A stretch of 64,000 nt of DNA from Maridesulfovibrio hydrothermalis AM13 = DSM 14728 (GCF_000331025.1 NC_020055.1:124001-188000), one strand, 5' to 3'. Shown: positions 45,035 to 54,470, counted from the stretch's first letter. The notes: generated by a model from the letters alone, not told the origin. Program-made: numbers and translations.

Positions 45035-45847
45035 ATGAAAGTAAGAAGAAAATTAATTCAGATAGATGAAGAGTTGTGTAACGGCTGCGGTGAATGTGTA
45101 CCGGGCTGTGAAGAAGGTGCTTTGCAGATTGTTGACGGCAAGGCAAAGCTTGTTGCTGAAAAATTTTGTGACGGTCTGGGGGCCTGTCTGGGGGAATGCC
45201 CCACCGGCGCGCTTAAAGTTATTGAAGTAGAAGCTGACGATTTCGATCCTGATGCTGTGACAGAACTTTTGACTGAGCAGGGACGGGCGGTTCCAGATCA
45301 TATGCCATCTCCTGAAAGCCTGCGTCTTGATGCCGAACCTAAAGCTCACAGCGGTTGCGGCTGCGGCGGTTCAAAGCTTGAAGAATTCAAGCCTTCCCCC
45401 TGCCAGAAATCCAATGTGCCTGCAGACATTGATTCAAAGGTCGGACCTTCACAGCTGACTCACTGGCCTATTCAGATCAGACTGGTTCCTGCTGAAGCTC
45501 CTTTTCTCAAAGATGCCGACTTGCTGCTGACAGCTGACTGTGTCGCGGTCTCTCTGCCCGGATATCACGAAAGATTTTTGCCGGGCCGTAAAGTGCTCAT
45601 GGGCTGTCCCAAGTTCGATGATGTGGAATTATATCATCAGAGACTTACTGAGATTTTTGCAAAAAGCGGTGTTAAATCAGTGACTGTGCTCGAAATGGAA
45701 GTGCCTTGCTGTGCTAACTTCAGCCGTATAGTTTTGGCCGCCCTCAAAGCGGCTGACTCTGATATTCCAACAGAGAAAGTTGTCGTAGCCCGTACCGGCG
45801 AAATTAAATTCAGAGGAAGTCTGGATAAGCTTGTACCGCTTAAATAA
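45035..45847 (+). CDS. Iron-sulfur protein with two [4Fe-4S] sites and a C-terminal cysteine-rich domain
   Basis: 270 residues from the ATG behind GGAGG; an earlier in-frame ATG has no ribosome site. Two ferredoxin motifs lie at the N-terminus (CNGCGECVPGC and a second with CDGLGACLGEC). A linker has SGCGCGGS, and the C-terminal domain carries further cysteines (LTADCVAVSL, MGCPKFDD, PCCANFSR), giving a two-part protein with about 130 residues of unnamed fold. The downstream position after hcp is conserved in my memory of Desulfovibrio genomes. Possible Hcp electron partner or NO sensor. Confidence 0.75.
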   Translation: MKVRRKLIQIDEELCNGCGECVPGCEEGALQIVDGKAKLVAEKFCDGLGACLGECPTGALKVIEVEADDFDPDAVTELLTEQGRAVPDHMPSPESLRLDAEPKAHSGCGCGGSKLEEFKPSPCQKSNVPADIDSKVGPSQLTHWPIQIRLVPAEAPFLKDADLLLTADCVAVSLPGYHERFLPGRKVLMGCPKFDDVELYHQRLTEIFAKSGVKSVTVLEMEVPCCANFSRIVLAALKAADSDIPTEKVVVARTGEIKFRGSLDKLVPLK

Positions 45848-45890
45848 GAGATAACGCGAAGCTTTTTTCAATTGTGATTATTTGAAAATT

Positions 45891-45931
45891 AAAAAGGGAG
45901 ACGTTGACATAAACTTGTCAGTGTCTCCCTT
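45891..45931. terminator. Long hairpin between convergent genes
   Basis: AAGGGAGAC and GTCTCCCTT form the outer stem; inside it TGACA and TGTCA form an inner stem. Symmetric and able to terminate both directions. Confidence 0.75.
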
Positions 45932-46009
45932 ATTTGCTATATAGTGCTCGGTCCGGCGGGACAGACAGTCCTTGCTTCACATTGGGTGATGAAGATCCGT
46001 AAGGTTCGA

Positions 46010-46687
46010 TTATTCAAGAATATCCTGCTCAAATACCGGTGCACTGTTTTGCCGACCGGAGATGTTTGACGGCTGAAAGCTGCCGGATGACGATTCGGTT
46101 TTTTCTATAGGGCCGGAGGTGTTGACCAGTGGTTCTATGAATGGTGACTCCTTGATTGGCAACAGGGCGCGTGTTTTGGAGTTAAGAGGGACATTCCAGT
46201 CATAAGAGCCAAGGATTTCACCATCGGTCACGGTTGAAACCGCAGCGGTTATGGAGATAATTTCAGGTCCGACCGAATAGGCTCCGGCCAGTACACATTT
46301 TTCGGGCGGTGCGAGATCTTCATCAAGCGCGGCCATAGGAAAACGGGAACTGTCAGCGACTATGGCGAATCCTTCCTGTGCTATCTTGGAAGCGACCTGC
46401 TCGGTCAGTACCTTGGCGAAATCTGTTTGCATGGTGCTGCCGCGCATGCGGAACATTGTCACTGTGATAGGAGACCCCGGAGGCAGGCGCGCCTCTAACT
46501 GGTTGGAAATTTCGTTTGCCGCCTTGTAGTTGAGGTCAACCATAGGAGTGGTGTCCTCCTTGAAAAATGCTCCTGTAGTAGGGCGTTTTCCCAGATAGTC
46601 TAGAGTGCGTTCTTTGTATCCGGAGCAGGCGGATACGGCCATGATGGCAATCGTTGCCGTAATTATAATAGATGTTCTGGCTTTCAT
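46010..46687 (-). CDS. FlgO-family outer membrane lipoprotein
   Basis: 225 residues. A lipoprotein signal (MKARTSIIITATIAIMAVSAC) puts the lipidated Cys at residue 21. The domain beginning LNYKAANEISNQL with RLPPGSPITVTMFRMRGS is of FlgO type; FlgO proteins are exported surface proteins required for flagellar function in Vibrio. The start is the ATG giving the canonical signal; an earlier ATG would bury it. The C-terminus is Ser/Asn-rich and disordered-looking. It may belong with the motility genes 1 kb away. Confidence 0.75.
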   Translation of the reverse strand: MKARTSIIITATIAIMAVSACSGYKERTLDYLGKRPTTGAFFKEDTTPMVDLNYKAANEISNQLEARLPPGSPITVTMFRMRGSTMQTDFAKVLTEQVASKIAQEGFAIVADSSRFPMAALDEDLAPPEKCVLAGAYSVGPEIISITAAVSTVTDGEILGSYDWNVPLNSKTRALLPIKESPFIEPLVNTSGPIEKTESSSGSFQPSNISGRQNSAPVFEQDILE

Positions 46688-46860
46688 GAAAAGTTTCCCG
46701 TTTAAATATAGCTGCAACATTGCAGGGATTTGCTGACGCTAAATTGATTGCAATGAAAATGCCACGAAAAAAAAAGAGTGCTTATACAAGCTCTTAATCT
46801 CGTGGAATGATATATTTGCCGTATAAAAAGAGCAAATAATGTCATCAAACCGGCTGTTAT

Positions 46861-47745
46861 TTAATTCAGGCGGGTAATAATGTCTTTGATGAGGACGGAC
46901 ATAGCTGCCGAGGATTTAGCTGCCTGTTCTATGACTGCCTCGTGGGTTGTTTCCGCCATGCAGTCTGGCAGATTTTTGTTGGTTAAGCAGGCGATCCCCA
47001 TTACTTTTATACCCATATGAACTGCGGCAACGGCTTCAATGGCGGTGGACATGCCTACAGCGTCTGCGCCGATCATTTTGAGCATACGCGTTTCAGCGGG
47101 AGTTTCAAGGTTGGGGCCTGAGACCTGTACATATACCCCGCGCTCTAAGCGTACAGCTGTTGCTCTGGCTGACTCCAGAGCCACGGCTTGCAGTTTTTCG
47201 CAATAAACCTTGCTCATGTCGGGGAAGCGTAGCCCCCACTGATCATGATTCGGACCGGTGAGCGGGGAATGGCCTGTGAAATTAATGTGATCGGTAATGA
47301 GCATCAGGTCACCAGCATCATATCGCGGGTTGAGTGCTCCGGCTGCATTGGTTATGAAAATTGTTTTGATGCCAAGTTCGCCCATGACCCGCACTGTGGT
47401 GCAGGCTTCAGCTGCGGTGTAGCCTTCATAGATATGGAAGCGTCCGCTGAATACAAGTATCGGTTTTTCTTGCATAAAACCGTATATCAGGCTGCCTGAG
47501 TGTCCTTTTACCGTTGATTGCGGGAACCCCGGAATTTCTGAGTAGGGTATTTCTATGGCTTTATCCAGTTTTGTGATGGCTTCGCCGAGGCCGGAACCAA
47601 GAATGATTCCGATGGTTCCTACTTGAAAATTATCTATCTTTTCTAATATATGCCTGCTAATAACAATAATAGATTCTGGGGAGGTCATAGGTATTTTACT
47701 CGTAGTTTTAAGGTTGTTTAGCTGGGAGGACGGGGCAGGGGTCAT
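46861..47745 (-). CDS. punA: Purine nucleoside phosphorylase
   Basis: 294 residues of the trimeric PNP/MTAP family. Present are the phosphate-binding GIILGSGLG, the KGHSGSLIYG segment, FSGRFHIYEGY, ITNAAGALN, the SGPNLETPAETRML and MSTAIEAVAA regions and the VMGIACLTNKN tail. It splits inosine or guanosine with phosphate for salvage. The N-terminal 19 residues before MTSPES are not conserved, so the true start may be the later ATG; neither has a clear ribosome site. Confidence 0.9.
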   Translation of the reverse strand: MTPAPSSQLNNLKTTSKIPMTSPESIIVISRHILEKIDNFQVGTIGIILGSGLGEAITKLDKAIEIPYSEIPGFPQSTVKGHSGSLIYGFMQEKPILVFSGRFHIYEGYTAAEACTTVRVMGELGIKTIFITNAAGALNPRYDAGDLMLITDHINFTGHSPLTGPNHDQWGLRFPDMSKVYCEKLQAVALESARATAVRLERGVYVQVSGPNLETPAETRMLKMIGADAVGMSTAIEAVAAVHMGIKVMGIACLTNKNLPDCMAETTHEAVIEQAAKSSAAMSVLIKDIITRLN

Positions 47746-47798
47746 AATGTTTTTCTGTCCGCCCGATTCACTATTAACTGAAAAGAGAACGGGATTCT

Positions 47799-48551
47799 AT
47801 GGATTTTTCCACTTTAATCGGGATGCTTGTCGGGCTTTCTCTTGTGGTTGGAGCAATTTTCATTGGCGGGGCTGTTGATGTCTTTATCAATGTTCCCGGT
47901 ATGATGATTGTTATTGGCGGCACTTTGGCCTCCATTTGTGTTGCTTTCCCTTTTGAAGAAGTCATTCAGGCTATGGTTGCCGGGTTCAAAGCGTTTTCCT
48001 CCAGAAAAGTGAAGGTTAACGAAGTTGTAAACATCATGGTCAAGGTTGCTGAGATCAGTCGCCGTGAAGGTCTGATTGCCCTTGAGAATGTTCAGACGGA
48101 GAACGTAGTTTTAAGAAAGTCGTGTCAGCTCATTGCTGATAACGCCGATCCAGAGCTTATCCGTGCTACTTTGCGGATTGAAATCTCCGCTATGAAAAGG
48201 CGGCATAAGATTGCGCAGGATGTTTATAAACGTCTTGCCGGACTTGCGCCTGCTTTCGGGATGCTCGGAACTCTTATCGGGCTGGTGCAGATGCTGTCCA
48301 ATCTTCAGGAACCTGCCTCTATCGGTCCTGCAATGGCTGTTGCTATTTTGACTACATTTTACGGGTCGTTGCTGGCAACAGTACTTTTCATCCCTATCGG
48401 GGCCAAGCTCCGGGCGAGAACGCTTCAAGAACAACTGCATCTTGAGATTATTTTCGAGGGTGCTAAATCTATTCTTGAAAATAATAATCCGCGTCTGGTA
48501 TATGAAAAGCTGTCTTCATTTCAGGCCCCTAAAGATAGAGCCGGAGAATAG
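47799..48551 (+). CDS. motA: Flagellar motor protein MotA/PomA
   Basis: 250 residues with four membrane helices: about 1-25, 30-50, 145-175 and 180-205. The TM3-4 block (GLAPAFGMLGTLIGLVQML and AVAILTTFYGSLLATVLF) is typical, and the cytoplasmic loop has conserved charges (RREGLIALE). It forms the stator with MotB. It is 3 bp ahead of motB. Which ion (H+ or Na+) drives it cannot be told. Confidence 0.95.
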   Translation: MDFSTLIGMLVGLSLVVGAIFIGGAVDVFINVPGMMIVIGGTLASICVAFPFEEVIQAMVAGFKAFSSRKVKVNEVVNIMVKVAEISRREGLIALENVQTENVVLRKSCQLIADNADPELIRATLRIEISAMKRRHKIAQDVYKRLAGLAPAFGMLGTLIGLVQMLSNLQEPASIGPAMAVAILTTFYGSLLATVLFIPIGAKLRARTLQEQLHLEIIFEGAKSILENNNPRLVYEKLSSFQAPKDRAGE

Positions 48552-48554
48552 CGT

Positions 48555-49304
48555 ATGAGTGATGATCTGTTAAAAGGTTCACTTTTCGTTGACGAGCCTG
48601 AAGATGAGAGCGAGCCAAACGAATGGATAACCACCTTTGCTGATTTAACCATGCTTCTGCTTGTTTTCTTTATTTTGCTTTACTCCATGTCTGAAATTGA
48701 TACCAAAAAATTTGATATGACGTTTCAGTCAGTGACTCAGGCCATTACCGGAAAGATCGATAAGGTTGCTACAAGCAGAGTGGCGCGCGAAGAGGCCGGC
48801 GCTATTCTTAATCAGGTAGTGACTCGCAGGCAGATTATTAAAGCTCAGCGCAAAGTCTTTGAAGATGTCAAATATCTCCAGACCACCAAAGGGGTGGAGG
48901 GGATAATGAGTGCCAATTTTGAAGACGGAAAAATTACCATTAAACTTCCCGGTGATGTATTATTCAAACCGGGGCAGGTTGAACTGAGCAAAAAGGGGCG
49001 CGAGGCTATTAAGGCCATGAAGGATTTTTTTCTCCAGCACCCTGATCAGTATATCAACATTAAAGGATATACTGATAACATCCGTCCCGGAAAAGGAAGC
49101 AGGCTTAAAGATAATTGGGAATTTTCATCTTTGCGCGCAGTAAACGTGCTTAGATATCTGATGAAGCTGGGTCTTAAACCCAACAGGCTTACCGCGACCG
49201 GGTTAGGAGAGATGAATCCGGTTGTGCCCAACAGTTCGCCGCGCAATCGCCAGCGTAACCGGCGGGTTGAATTTGTATTAGATAAGATAATTACAGGACC
49301 GTAG
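48555..49304 (+). CDS. motB: Flagellar motor protein MotB with OmpA-like domain
   Basis: 249 residues. The N-terminal helix (about 28-48) has the ion-binding Asp in FADLTMLLLVFFILL. The C-terminal OmpA/MotB peptidoglycan-binding domain has INIKGYTDNI and the closing NRQRNRRVEFVL. It is coupled to motA and followed after 55 bp by a PilZ protein, which could act as a c-di-GMP brake on this stator (inference). Confidence 0.95.
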   Translation: MSDDLLKGSLFVDEPEDESEPNEWITTFADLTMLLLVFFILLYSMSEIDTKKFDMTFQSVTQAITGKIDKVATSRVAREEAGAILNQVVTRRQIIKAQRKVFEDVKYLQTTKGVEGIMSANFEDGKITIKLPGDVLFKPGQVELSKKGREAIKAMKDFFLQHPDQYINIKGYTDNIRPGKGSRLKDNWEFSSLRAVNVLRYLMKLGLKPNRLTATGLGEMNPVVPNSSPRNRQRNRRVEFVLDKIITGP

Positions 49305-49359
49305 TTTACGGTTGTTCGGCGGGGCGGTTTAAAACTGTTGAACATTATTGGAGAGCAGG

Positions 49360-49731
49360 ATGGATATTTCTTTTGATAGCAAAAATGCGGCCAGAGGTGC
49401 TTTCAGGACGAGTCTTCCGGGGCTTGTAATCAAGATCTCAGGTTATCCCGAGCCGCATAATGTTAAGGATTTCAGTGTAAACGGCTTGGCTTTTGCTTCT
49501 GGCAAAGATAAGTTTGAAGTTGACAGTCAGTTTGAGATTGACTTTATTTTAGGTAAAAAAGTTATTCTATCCGGCCTTGTGGTAAAGGTTGTCAGGGATA
49601 TTGGTAAAGGTCTCATAGGCTGTGTTTTTGTTGACCTTAATAAATATCAGGAAGAACGGCTTGATAAACTTGTGCTTGAAGTCCAGAAGCGTATGATATT
49701 ACTGCGCAAGCAAAAGGGTGTTTCTGCATAA
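49360..49731 (+). CDS. PilZ-domain protein
   Basis: 123 residues from the ATG behind GGAGAGCAGG; a TTG 12 bp upstream is rejected. One PilZ domain with RGAFR (RxxxR) and DFSVNGLAF (DxSxxG), so it keeps the two c-di-GMP-binding motifs. It lies right after motAB in the same direction. By analogy with YcgR-type brakes it may slow the motor when c-di-GMP rises, though it lacks an YcgR N-terminal domain. Confidence 0.85.
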   Translation: MDISFDSKNAARGAFRTSLPGLVIKISGYPEPHNVKDFSVNGLAFASGKDKFEVDSQFEIDFILGKKVILSGLVVKVVRDIGKGLIGCVFVDLNKYQEERLDKLVLEVQKRMILLRKQKGVSA

Positions 49732-49758
49732 CCTATAGTCCGGCGGTATTTTTTAAGG

Positions 49759-51177
49759 GTGTACACAGGTGAACACAAGGTTCTGATTGCCAACCGTGGT
49801 GAGATTGCAATTCGCATTGCCAAAGCCTGCATGGAACTGAACCAGAATTTTGTCTGCGTCTACACTGATGCGGACCGGGAAAGCGGGCATGTGCGTTTTG
49901 CCCGTGAAAAAGGTGGAGAGGACAGTCTTTTCCGCATCAGCTCATACCATGATGCCAATGAAATATTTAGCGTAGCTGATAAGTGCAGTGCTACAGCCGT
50001 GCATCCCGGTTATGGTTTTTTTGCTGAAGATTTCCGTTTTGCCCGCAGAGTGGCGAAGAGGAATAATCCACTTATATTCATTGGTCCCTCATGGTGGATT
50101 ATTAAGGATCTTGGCGATAAAATTAATACCAAGCGTCTTGCCCGCAGTCTCGGGGTTCCCACCGTTCCGGGGTCCGACAGTCCTATCTATGATGAGCTTG
50201 AAGCTGTAGAACTTGCCAATAGTCTTTTTTCTTTCCAGCGTGAACAGGGGTTGCAGGCCCCGGCTATTATGGTCAAAGCTTCCGCCGGCGGAGGTGGCAT
50301 GGGCATTGAGGAAGTCACCGATCCCGATGAATTCCGCTCTGTGTACAGACGCATCCGCAATTATGCAAAACGCCAGTTCAACGACGAAGGTGTGTTGATC
50401 GAACAGCGTATTTACGGTTTTAACCATCTGGAGGTTCAGGTTGTTTCCGAGAGAAGCGGAAAGAATCATGTTCACTTCGGAACCCGTAACTGCTCGGTTC
50501 AAAGCAGCGGTAACCAGAAGCGCATTGAAGTTGCCCCCGGTTTTGCTTCTGATGAAATCCATTATATTTTTGACGCTGCCGGAGTGCTGGAGAGCATTAC
50601 TGAGCATTCTTTGTCCATGGCCCGTAAGGTCGGCTATGATAATGTCGGCACATGGGAATGGATTGTCACTCCCCGCGGGGAGCCTTTTTTGATGGAAGTC
50701 AATACCCGCATTCAGGTGGAGAATGGTGTATCAGCTGCTATTGCCGCCATTAACGGTTATTATAATGTTGATATTGTGCGGGAACAGATAAGGCTCGGGC
50801 TGGGTGAAAATATAGGTTACTCTCAAGAAGATATTTCTCTCGGCGGTGTTGCCATTGAGTACCGCATTATTGCAGAAAATTCCGATAATAATTTTGCTCC
50901 GTGGGTGGGGACCATCAAAGAATTTAATTGGGACGATCAGGAGTGGCTTGAGGTTTATACGCAGGTTCCTACTGATTGTGCCTATGAAATACCTACTGAA
51001 TTTGACCCCAACCTTGCTCTGGCCATTGTACGCGGAGACTCGCTTGAGCAGGCCAGGCAGCGCGGTGTCAGGTTCCTGAAAGGGCTGACTCTGGACGGGG
51101 CTGATCGTCATGGGCGGATGCTTGAATCAAATCTTTCTTATTTAATAGATAAGACTTCAGAGTTGCTGGAATTTTAA
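49759..51177 (+). CDS. Biotin carboxylase, divergent
   Basis: 472 residues of the ATP-grasp biotin carboxylase type: VLIANRGEIAIRIAKA at the N-terminus, KASAGGGGMGI glycine loop, RNCSVQ and the MEVNTRIQVEN active-site strand (the E, N, R, V and E are kept). It departs from common enzymes: the RRHQK segment reads SSGNQK with one extra residue, and EHPVTE reads ENGVSA. The start is GTG with a weak ribosome site. There is no biotinyl domain in this protein; the carrier is probably the double-biotinyl protein at 53.8 kb. The gene lies 27 bp after the PilZ gene. Confidence 0.82.
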   Translation: MYTGEHKVLIANRGEIAIRIAKACMELNQNFVCVYTDADRESGHVRFAREKGGEDSLFRISSYHDANEIFSVADKCSATAVHPGYGFFAEDFRFARRVAKRNNPLIFIGPSWWIIKDLGDKINTKRLARSLGVPTVPGSDSPIYDELEAVELANSLFSFQREQGLQAPAIMVKASAGGGGMGIEEVTDPDEFRSVYRRIRNYAKRQFNDEGVLIEQRIYGFNHLEVQVVSERSGKNHVHFGTRNCSVQSSGNQKRIEVAPGFASDEIHYIFDAAGVLESITEHSLSMARKVGYDNVGTWEWIVTPRGEPFLMEVNTRIQVENGVSAAIAAINGYYNVDIVREQIRLGLGENIGYSQEDISLGGVAIEYRIIAENSDNNFAPWVGTIKEFNWDDQEWLEVYTQVPTDCAYEIPTEFDPNLALAIVRGDSLEQARQRGVRFLKGLTLDGADRHGRMLESNLSYLIDKTSELLEF

Positions 51178-51242
51178 TGGCTTATTTTAAACTTAACGGA
51201 TTGGATTAATATTTTTAAAAAGTAGCGGTTTTCAGGTTGATT

Positions 51243-53495
51243 ATGAAAATTGATAAGCGGATTGACGCTCTGGCAGAGCGACTCACATACATCAAAGATA
51301 TTTTCGGGAATCTCGAAAATGCAAATATAACTATGCTAAGTTCTGAACTTGGCGAGTTCCGTGAGCTGGGCAGCACATTATCCTCTGACGATGCAGCGCG
51401 CCGTCTTATCCGACTTGAAGACCTGTTCTCCTTTCTGGAATCCAAGCTTGAAAAAGAGCTTACCCCTATGGACCGGGTGCGTATTGTGCGTCACCCCCAG
51501 CGTATTTGTCTAACCGATATTTTAGAGAATGTTTACGACAATTATACTGAGCTTGGCGGGCTTGGGGAGTTCAGTATTGACCCGGCAATGCTTATTGCTC
51601 AGGCCTATATCACCAGAAGGGTCGGGCAGAAGGTTATTCATCAACCGGTTATGGTTATCGGGCAGGAAAAAGGGCACGGACAGGAATTCCGCAACGGGGG
51701 ATCTGTCAAACCGTGGGGGAATGCCAAAGCTCTGCATTATATGAAAGTTGCGCAGGCTGAAGGGATTCCGATTCATACTTATATTTTTACCCCCGGTTCA
51801 TATCCGGTGGAAGATTATCCCGGTGCGGCGCAGCAGATTGCTAAAAATATTTATGAAATGGGGCAGATTGATGTACCCGTTATTGCTGTTATTTCCGAGG
51901 GTGGTTCCGGTGGGGCCGAGGCTATCGGGCTTGCCGACCGCAGGCTGATGCTTTCTCATGGTTACTACTCCGTTATTTCTCCCGAAGGGGCGGCAGCAAT
52001 TGAAGCTAACTTTAAATCCGGCAGACGGGTCAGCGATGAACTTATTGCCGGCTGTGCTAAAAGGCTGAAGATCACCGCTGAAGATAATCTGAGAATGGGG
52101 TACATTGACAGGATTATTCAAGAACCTGACCTCGGCGCAAAGCCTAATAGTTATGACTTCTTCAGAAATCTGCGCTCTGAAATAATCCGGGCAACCAACG
52201 AAGCTTGTATTTCTGTCAAAGGGCTGAAACTTTTTCGGGCTATGGCTCTTAACCAGAAAGGCGTGGAAGACGGTGAAGACGTTTTTATGCGCTGGGCTTT
52301 AAGTTCCCGCGCCCGTAAACGGCTGGTGGAAAAGCGGTATGAAAAGTTTCGCTCCCTTTCTTCCGATGCCTACATGGACAACAGGTCGATTTTTCTTAAA
52401 CTGGGTTCTGCTGCTCAGGGTGCGGCCTGGTCCACTAAGTCGTGGGTTTTATATAATCTGGTGGGATGTGCGGTACGTGCTGCTAAAATGGGAATGGAAG
52501 AAATTCAGGCGGAAGCCCATCTGGTCAAAGAGCGTACTGCGCGGATGCTCAAAAAAGGAAAACCCGCTAAACCCGTTAACAGCAAAATTTCAAATGAAAC
52601 ACGGAATAAACTTTTTTGCCTGTCCAAATCTGATTCCGGGCCGTGTTTTGAAGAGGGACGCTGGAAATACAGCAGCCCCATGATCAGTGAAGACCGGACA
52701 TACACCTGCCCCAATTCGGCAACCGAAGGATGCCTTGATCTCTGGGGACCTGATTTATTTGGAGATTTCGGAGGAGTATGCAGTAACTGCGGTCATCATT
52801 TCCGTATGGAATATCAATGGTATCTGTACAATGTCTTCAATTACGCAGAAGGGTTTGAATTCAATTCCGGCATTGAAGCTGCCAATCCTCTGGATTACGA
52901 AGGATTTGACCTTAAACTCGAAGAGGCGCGTAAAAAAACAGGATTGCGCTCTTCCTGCATTACCTTTGAAACCCGTCTCAATGATATCAATGTAGTCGTT
53001 GTTTGTCTGGCTGCTTCTTTCCGCGGCGGTTCAGTCGGTGCAGCTGAAGGTGAGAAAATTATTCGCGCAGCCGAAAGAGCGCAGCGTAAGCAGTTACCGC
53101 TTATCGCCTATGTTCACGGTACTGCCGGTATACGCATTCAGGAAGGTACAAATGGTGTATTGCAAATGCCCCGCTGTACTATGGCTCTGCGTCGTTATGT
53201 TGATAGCGGCGGATTATATCTGGTTATTTATGATACTAATTCCTACGGCGGCTCCGTAGCCAGTTTTCTCGGCTGCTCGCCTTATCAGTTCGGTATCCGT
53301 TCATCCAATATCGGTTTTGCCGGGCCGCGGGTTATTACCGAGACCACTGGAACAGCCATACCGCCCAACTATCACAGTGCATGGAACGCCCTGTCTCGCG
53401 GGCATATTCAAGGTATCTGGGATCGCAGGGAAATGGCCAAGAATATTCAACAGTCACTGATGACCATGGGCGGCAGGAATTTATATTATAGATGA
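51243..53495 (+). CDS. Fused carboxyltransferase, AccA-type then AccD-type
   Basis: About 750 residues. The N-terminal part matches the alpha subunit (AccA): FTPGSYPVEDYP, ISEGGSGGAEAIGLADR, YSVISPEGAAAIEA. The C-terminal part matches the beta subunit (AccD): a zinc ribbon (TYTCPNSATEGC and CSNCGHHFRM), then LPLIAYVHGTAGIRIQEGTN and FLGCSPYQFGIRSSNIGFAGPRV. The alpha-beta order is the reverse of the known beta-alpha fusions. It follows the divergent biotin carboxylase by 65 bp. The pair likely carboxylates an acyl-CoA, probably acetyl-CoA, but the substrate is inferred only from family. Confidence 0.83.
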   Translation: MKIDKRIDALAERLTYIKDIFGNLENANITMLSSELGEFRELGSTLSSDDAARRLIRLEDLFSFLESKLEKELTPMDRVRIVRHPQRICLTDILENVYDNYTELGGLGEFSIDPAMLIAQAYITRRVGQKVIHQPVMVIGQEKGHGQEFRNGGSVKPWGNAKALHYMKVAQAEGIPIHTYIFTPGSYPVEDYPGAAQQIAKNIYEMGQIDVPVIAVISEGGSGGAEAIGLADRRLMLSHGYYSVISPEGAAAIEANFKSGRRVSDELIAGCAKRLKITAEDNLRMGYIDRIIQEPDLGAKPNSYDFFRNLRSEIIRATNEACISVKGLKLFRAMALNQKGVEDGEDVFMRWALSSRARKRLVEKRYEKFRSLSSDAYMDNRSIFLKLGSAAQGAAWSTKSWVLYNLVGCAVRAAKMGMEEIQAEAHLVKERTARMLKKGKPAKPVNSKISNETRNKLFCLSKSDSGPCFEEGRWKYSSPMISEDRTYTCPNSATEGCLDLWGPDLFGDFGGVCSNCGHHFRMEYQWYLYNVFNYAEGFEFNSGIEAANPLDYEGFDLKLEEARKKTGLRSSCITFETRLNDINVVVVCLAASFRGGSVGAAEGEKIIRAAERAQRKQLPLIAYVHGTAGIRIQEGTNGVLQMPRCTMALRRYVDSGGLYLVIYDTNSYGGSVASFLGCSPYQFGIRSSNIGFAGPRVITETTGTAIPPNYHSAWNALSRGHIQGIWDRREMAKNIQQSLMTMGGRNLYYR

Positions 53496-53819
53496 TGCCT
53501 CAGCCTGTTTAAAAGCAAAGTGATGGTCAAGAGTATTTAAGAAATATTCTTTGGTCTTTATAAGGTTTCTGGGAGCCTCTGGAGAGACTCTTACCTTCGT
53601 TTGTGTATGTTGTTATCTTAATTTATTTTCTATGTTAGGGACTGCATGAACTGGTTGACTTTGCGATTATTGTTTGCAAGTTTCCTAAAGCCGTGCGCTG
53701 CCGGGGTATTCGTACCCTTTTTTAGTATGCTGATTCAGCCCGGCGCTTTATAAAAATGTGTATAATCGACTGCCGCTGATGTGCGTGCCTCAGTCAATAA
53801 TAATTTAGAGGTTAATATA
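53496..53819. other. Intergenic region between carboxyltransferase and carrier-like gene
   Basis: 324 bp, with no gene I can support. A TATAAT hexamer is at 53761-53766 but has no good -35. A separate promoter for the carrier-like gene is possible. Confidence 0.4.
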
Positions 53820-54470
53820 ATGTTAAATATTAAAGAATTGCTTGAAGAGATAAAGGCTTCCCCCTACGAAGAAATTGAAATCTCCGTACCGCATACCGGT
53901 CTGGTTGAATTTACCGGACTGAAAGTAGGGGATAAAGTTAACGGTCCTACCGGTGAATGGAAAGAAAAACCCGGGACCGTGCTTGCAAAGCTTACTCGCG
54001 AAAGAAACACGAAGACCATTACTGCATCTGAAAAGGGCGAAATTGTTTCCATCAGACAGGATCTTGAGGGGCAGTTTGTTGAAGCCGGAGAAGTTTTGAT
54101 CAAGATTCGTCATTTCCTCTCCAAAGAAGAAGTGATACAACTTATTTTGAAAAAGGCTCTTTTTCTTTTCAATGCACCGGAAAAAGCCAAATATTACTTC
54201 ACCCCTGAAGTTGATACAAAGATTAAAGGTTCCGGGGAGCGTTCTGTAAAAGTCAGAGAAGGCTTGGATCTTTTCATTGTTTCACGTATGAAAAGAGAAA
54301 CAGCACTTAATTATAGCGGGCCGGAAGGACTTATTTACTCCGTTTATTTTCATAACGGAGACAATGTTGATGCCGGACAGCCTCTCATCGGTGTGTGCCC
54401 GGCTGATCAACTCAAGCAAATTCAGGAAGTTGTGAATCGCGTACAGAGTGAATGGGAAGAGCGCGATTAA
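53820..54470 (+). CDS. Double biotinyl/lipoyl-domain carrier-like protein
   Basis: 216 residues from the ATG behind AGAGG. Two biotinyl-like folds are visible. In the first (about 25-95) the biotin-lysine position is Arg62 in TRERNTK, so it cannot be biotinylated at the standard place. The second (about 125-193) aligns well: LFIVSRMKRETAL carries Lys158 where carriers have AMKM, and DNVDAGQPLIGV closes the fold. Its surroundings are charged (RMKR), which is unusual for biotin ligase. It sits after the carboxylase genes and is the best candidate carrier for them. Confidence 0.7.
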   Translation: MLNIKELLEEIKASPYEEIEISVPHTGLVEFTGLKVGDKVNGPTGEWKEKPGTVLAKLTRERNTKTITASEKGEIVSIRQDLEGQFVEAGEVLIKIRHFLSKEEVIQLILKKALFLFNAPEKAKYYFTPEVDTKIKGSGERSVKVREGLDLFIVSRMKRETALNYSGPEGLIYSVYFHNGDNVDAGQPLIGVCPADQLKQIQEVVNRVQSEWEERD

